This document shows, in pieces, positions 5,130 to 7,038 of a stretch of 7,038 nt of DNA. The DNA comes from Cellvibrionales bacterium (GTDB lineage: Bacteria > Pseudomonadota > Gammaproteobacteria > Pseudomonadales > JAHEGP01). Where the stretch lies: assembly GCA_024645065.1 (NCBI GenBank), contig JAHEGP010000169.1:1-7038 (forward strand), in the 5' to 3' direction. The stretch's first letter is position 1, and each line of letters opens with the position of its first letter. Under the pieces are notes generated by a model. That model searched no databases and was not told the origin of the DNA. It was given only the letters and a program-made list of their open reading frames with translations. The translations under genes and the position numbers were made by a program.

Positions 5130-6698
5130 TTAGTGCCTGAAGTGGCGCATGCCGGTGAATACCATTGCCATGCCATGCTCGTTGGCGGCGGCGATCACCT
5201 CTTCATCACGCATGGAGCCTCCGGGCTCAATGACAGCGCGAATACCAACCCTGGCAGCGTTGTCAATGCCATCCCGAAACGGGAAGAAAGCGTCGGAGGC
5301 CATCACTGAGCCCTTGACCTCAAGGCCAGCATGCTCCGCCTTTATAGCGGCGATTCGCGCCGAATTGACCCGGCTCATCTGGCCTGCCCCCACACCAATG
5401 GTGCGCTGATTACTGGCATAAACAATGGCGTTGGATTTGACCATTTTGGCGACTTTCCAGGCGAACAGCAGATCGCGGATCTCGGCCTCGGTCGGCGCGC
5501 GTTCGGTTACAACCTTCAAGTCGCTGGCGCTTACCATTCCGAGATCCCTGTCCTGCACCAAAAGGCCGCCATTGACCCGCTTGAAATCCAGGGCAGGGCT
5601 GGCGGCCTTCCAGTTGCCAGTGCTGAGCACCCTGACATTTTGCTTCGCAGCGGTAACGGCGAGCGCATCCTGGTGCACAGACGGTGCAATGATGACCTCG
5701 ACAAATTGCTGCGCGACTATTGCCTTGGCGGTGGCCGCATCGAGCTCGCGATTGAAAGCGATAATGCCGCCGAATGCAGATTCAGTATCGGTCTTGAAGG
5801 CCGCCTGATAGGCGTCTTCAATATTCGCTCCGACTGCGACACCGCAGGGGTTGGCATGCTTGACGATGACGCACGCCGGCTGCTCGAATTGTTTGACACA
5901 TTCCAGCGCGGCGTCGGTATCGGCAATATTGTTAAAGGACAATGCCTTGCCCTGCAGCTGGATAGCGCTGGCGATGCAGGCGCCATGGAGATCGGACTCA
6001 ACGTAAAAGGCGGATTTCTGATGCGGGTTTTCGCCGTAGCGCATCGCCTGCTTTTTGCTGAATTGCAGGTTTATGGTGGCGGGAAAGCCAGCGCTGCCAT
6101 TGGCGCTGAGCTGGCCAAGGTAATTGGCAATCGCGCCATCGTAGGCGGACGTGTGCTCAAAGGCCTTTACCGCCAGTTCGAAGCGCGAGCCTGCATCCAG
6201 TTGGCCGGCGTTATCCCGCAGTTGCTGGATGATGGCATCATAATCCCGGGTGTTGACCACGATCGCAACATCGCGATGGTTCTTCGCAGCGGCTCGCACC
6301 ATGGTAGGCCCACCGATATCGATATTTTCTATCGCCGTCGCCAGGTCGCACTCGGGGTCGGCCACGGTCTGCTCGAACGGGTAGAGGTTGACGACCACCA
6401 TATCTATCGGATTGATGCCGTGTTGCGCCATCACGGCGTCGTCGATACCGCGTCGGCCGAGGATGCCGCCATGCACTTTGGGATGCAGGGTTTTTACCCT
6501 TCCATCCATCATCTCTTCAAATCCGGTGTAGTCGGAGACTTCCACCACCGGGACACCGTTTTCCTGAAGCAGGCGAAAGGTGCCTCCCGTGGACAGCAGC
6601 TCGACGCCGAGGTCGGCCAGGGCGCGGCAGAAATCAACGATGCCGGTTTTATTCGATACGCTAATCAGCGCGCGGCGGACGGCGACGGGTTGGGTCAT
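5130..6698 (-). CDS. purH: Bifunctional AICAR transformylase / IMP cyclohydrolase PurH
   Basis: Carries out the last two steps of IMP synthesis: formylation of AICAR using 10-formyl-tetrahydrofolate, then ring closure. From ATG 6698 it has 522 residues (E. coli 529). The N-terminal cyclohydrolase (about 1-190) shows ISVSNKTG, LLSTGGT, MMDGRVKTLHPKVHGG and NIDIGGPTMVRAAAKNH. The transformylase (about 191-522) shows MRYGENPHQ, LQGKALSFNN, the catalytic K280-H281 in VKHANPCG, RVNGGLLVQ, KSNAIVY, GAGQMSRVNS, DAFFPFRDGID and the terminal GMRHFRH. ATG 6698 is preferred over ATG 6722 (eight more residues) because it has AGGA 10 nt upstream and gives the family-like MTQPVAVRRALISVS; the upstream ATG has no visible ribosome site. 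It follows fis by 37 bp and precedes purD by 59 bp. A long open frame on the opposite strand is judged a shadow. Confidence 0.96.
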   Translation of the reverse strand: MTQPVAVRRALISVSNKTGIVDFCRALADLGVELLSTGGTFRLLQENGVPVVEVSDYTGFEEMMDGRVKTLHPKVHGGILGRRGIDDAVMAQHGINPIDMVVVNLYPFEQTVADPECDLATAIENIDIGGPTMVRAAAKNHRDVAIVVNTRDYDAIIQQLRDNAGQLDAGSRFELAVKAFEHTSAYDGAIANYLGQLSANGSAGFPATINLQFSKKQAMRYGENPHQKSAFYVESDLHGACIASAIQLQGKALSFNNIADTDAALECVKQFEQPACVIVKHANPCGVAVGANIEDAYQAAFKTDTESAFGGIIAFNRELDAATAKAIVAQQFVEVIIAPSVHQDALAVTAAKQNVRVLSTGNWKAASPALDFKRVNGGLLVQDRDLGMVSASDLKVVTERAPTEAEIRDLLFAWKVAKMVKSNAIVYASNQRTIGVGAGQMSRVNSARIAAIKAEHAGLEVKGSVMASDAFFPFRDGIDNAARVGIRAVIEPGGSMRDEEVIAAANEHGMAMVFTGMRHFRH

Positions 6699-6735
6699 GG
6701 CTTGCTTTTCCTGGATGGGCATTGGGTGATGGGTT

Positions 6736-7038
6736 TTACAACAGGTCGTACTGTTTTAACTTCTTGCGCAGGGTTCCGCGATTCAGGCCAAGTATTGTCG
6801 AGGCGCGTGTCTGGTTGTTGCGGGTATAGCGCAGTACCGCCTGCAGCAATGGCAGCTCAACTTCGGCAAGCACCATGTTGTAGAGATCGCTGGCCATTTG
6901 TCCGTCAAGGTGGGTAAAGTAGTTGTTCAAAGCCACTTCGATACTATCGCGCAGGGTCTGGTTTTCCCCCACCATTGTCTGGCCGATGTGCTCCTGCGGG
7001 GTGTCGGCATTCGCATCTTTGGCAAGCTGGGCGGTGTC
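6736..7038 (-). CDS. fis: Nucleoid-associated regulator Fis, 5' end cut by the window edge
   Basis: Small homodimeric DNA-bending protein that activates rRNA and other growth-linked promoters and shapes the nucleoid. The frame has no stop from 6736 to the window end: upstream of the ATG at 6975 it continues through codons reading T-Q-G-I-H-E-Q-P-T-D-A-N-A-D-K. The ATG at 6975 would give only 79 residues, short against about 98-107 for the family. I infer that the true start is beyond 7038 and that at least 100 residues are coded here. The core has GENQTLRDS and the ALNNYFTHLDGQ helix, and the C-terminal helix-turn-helix runs NQTRASTILGLNRGTLRKK with the near-invariant end LKQYDLL. The N-terminal part is the least conserved in this family. 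It is the upstream partner of purH-purD, an order I recall from Pseudomonas, where dusB precedes fis; that gene would be off the window. Confidence 0.95.
   Translation of the reverse strand, partial: DTAQLAKDANADTPQEHIGQTMVGENQTLRDSIEVALNNYFTHLDGQMASDLYNMVLAEVELPLLQAVLRYTRNNQTRASTILGLNRGTLRKKLKQYDLL

Noticed and set aside
5331..6917. 528-codon open frame on the plus strand, opposite purH and part of fis
   Set aside because: It lies wholly antisense to strongly conserved purH and reads through into fis. Its translation has no recognisable motif and no good ribosome site is apparent. Long antisense frames are common in GC-rich genes because G/C third positions suppress stops.
6736..6975. Unusually short 79-residue Fis
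   Set aside because: The frame stays open to the window edge, so the short form is an artefact of choosing the first ATG inside a truncated gene.
1..7038. Mobile element, defence system, CRISPR array or biosynthetic cluster
   Set aside because: No transposase, integrase, direct-repeat array, toxin-antitoxin pair or tRNA-associated junction is visible. All coding space is accounted for by core genes of even codon usage.

Overview
The window looks like a stretch of core chromosome from a gammaproteobacterium related to Pseudomonas, Cellvibrio or marine Halieaceae-type bacteria. Three things point there. The proteins closely resemble Pseudomonas sequences as I remember them: a Vfr-like CRP, Coq7 rather than UbiF, a TrpC not fused to TrpF, and a Fis ending in the GLNRGTLRKKLKQYDLL-type tail. 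Codons favour G or C in the third position throughout. Gene order matches two Pseudomonas blocks. Genus cannot be fixed from the sequence alone. I see no mobile element, CRISPR array, tRNA or rRNA, and no exotic system. Nearly all of the window is eight housekeeping genes, with one real regulatory gap of 258 bp.

Layout, left to right. Bases 1-1734 (+) hold the end of the tryptophan block: trpD (5' part outside the window) and trpC, one base apart. trpC converges, across 28 bp, on crp (1763-2398, -). crp and a small OsmC/YhfA-family gene (2657-3079, +) are divergent and share the 258-bp control region. That region holds a good crp promoter, a perfect TATAAT box for the OsmC gene, a lone CRP-like half-site, a short GGT repeat and a hairpin-rich leader. 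The OsmC gene then converges, with only 7 bp between stops, on a four-gene minus-strand block in transcription order fis (5' end outside the window), purH, purD, coq7.

How the genes relate. TrpD and TrpC carry out consecutive phosphoribosyl-anthranilate steps of tryptophan synthesis. PurH (last two steps of IMP synthesis) and PurD (second step) serve purine synthesis. Both pathways draw on PRPP. Fis and CRP are global regulators tied to growth rate and cAMP. Coq7 hydroxylates a ubiquinone precursor. The OsmC-family protein is probably a thiol peroxidase-like or redox protein.

Points worth a second look: crp very probably starts at a TTG, not at the longer upstream GTG start. The OsmC-gene leader can fold in two mutually exclusive ways. 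The trp/crp and fis/pur blocks, separate in Pseudomonas as I recall, meet here at coq7, with no speD between the OsmC gene and coq7. Several strong palindromes sit at gene ends where no standard terminator exists.
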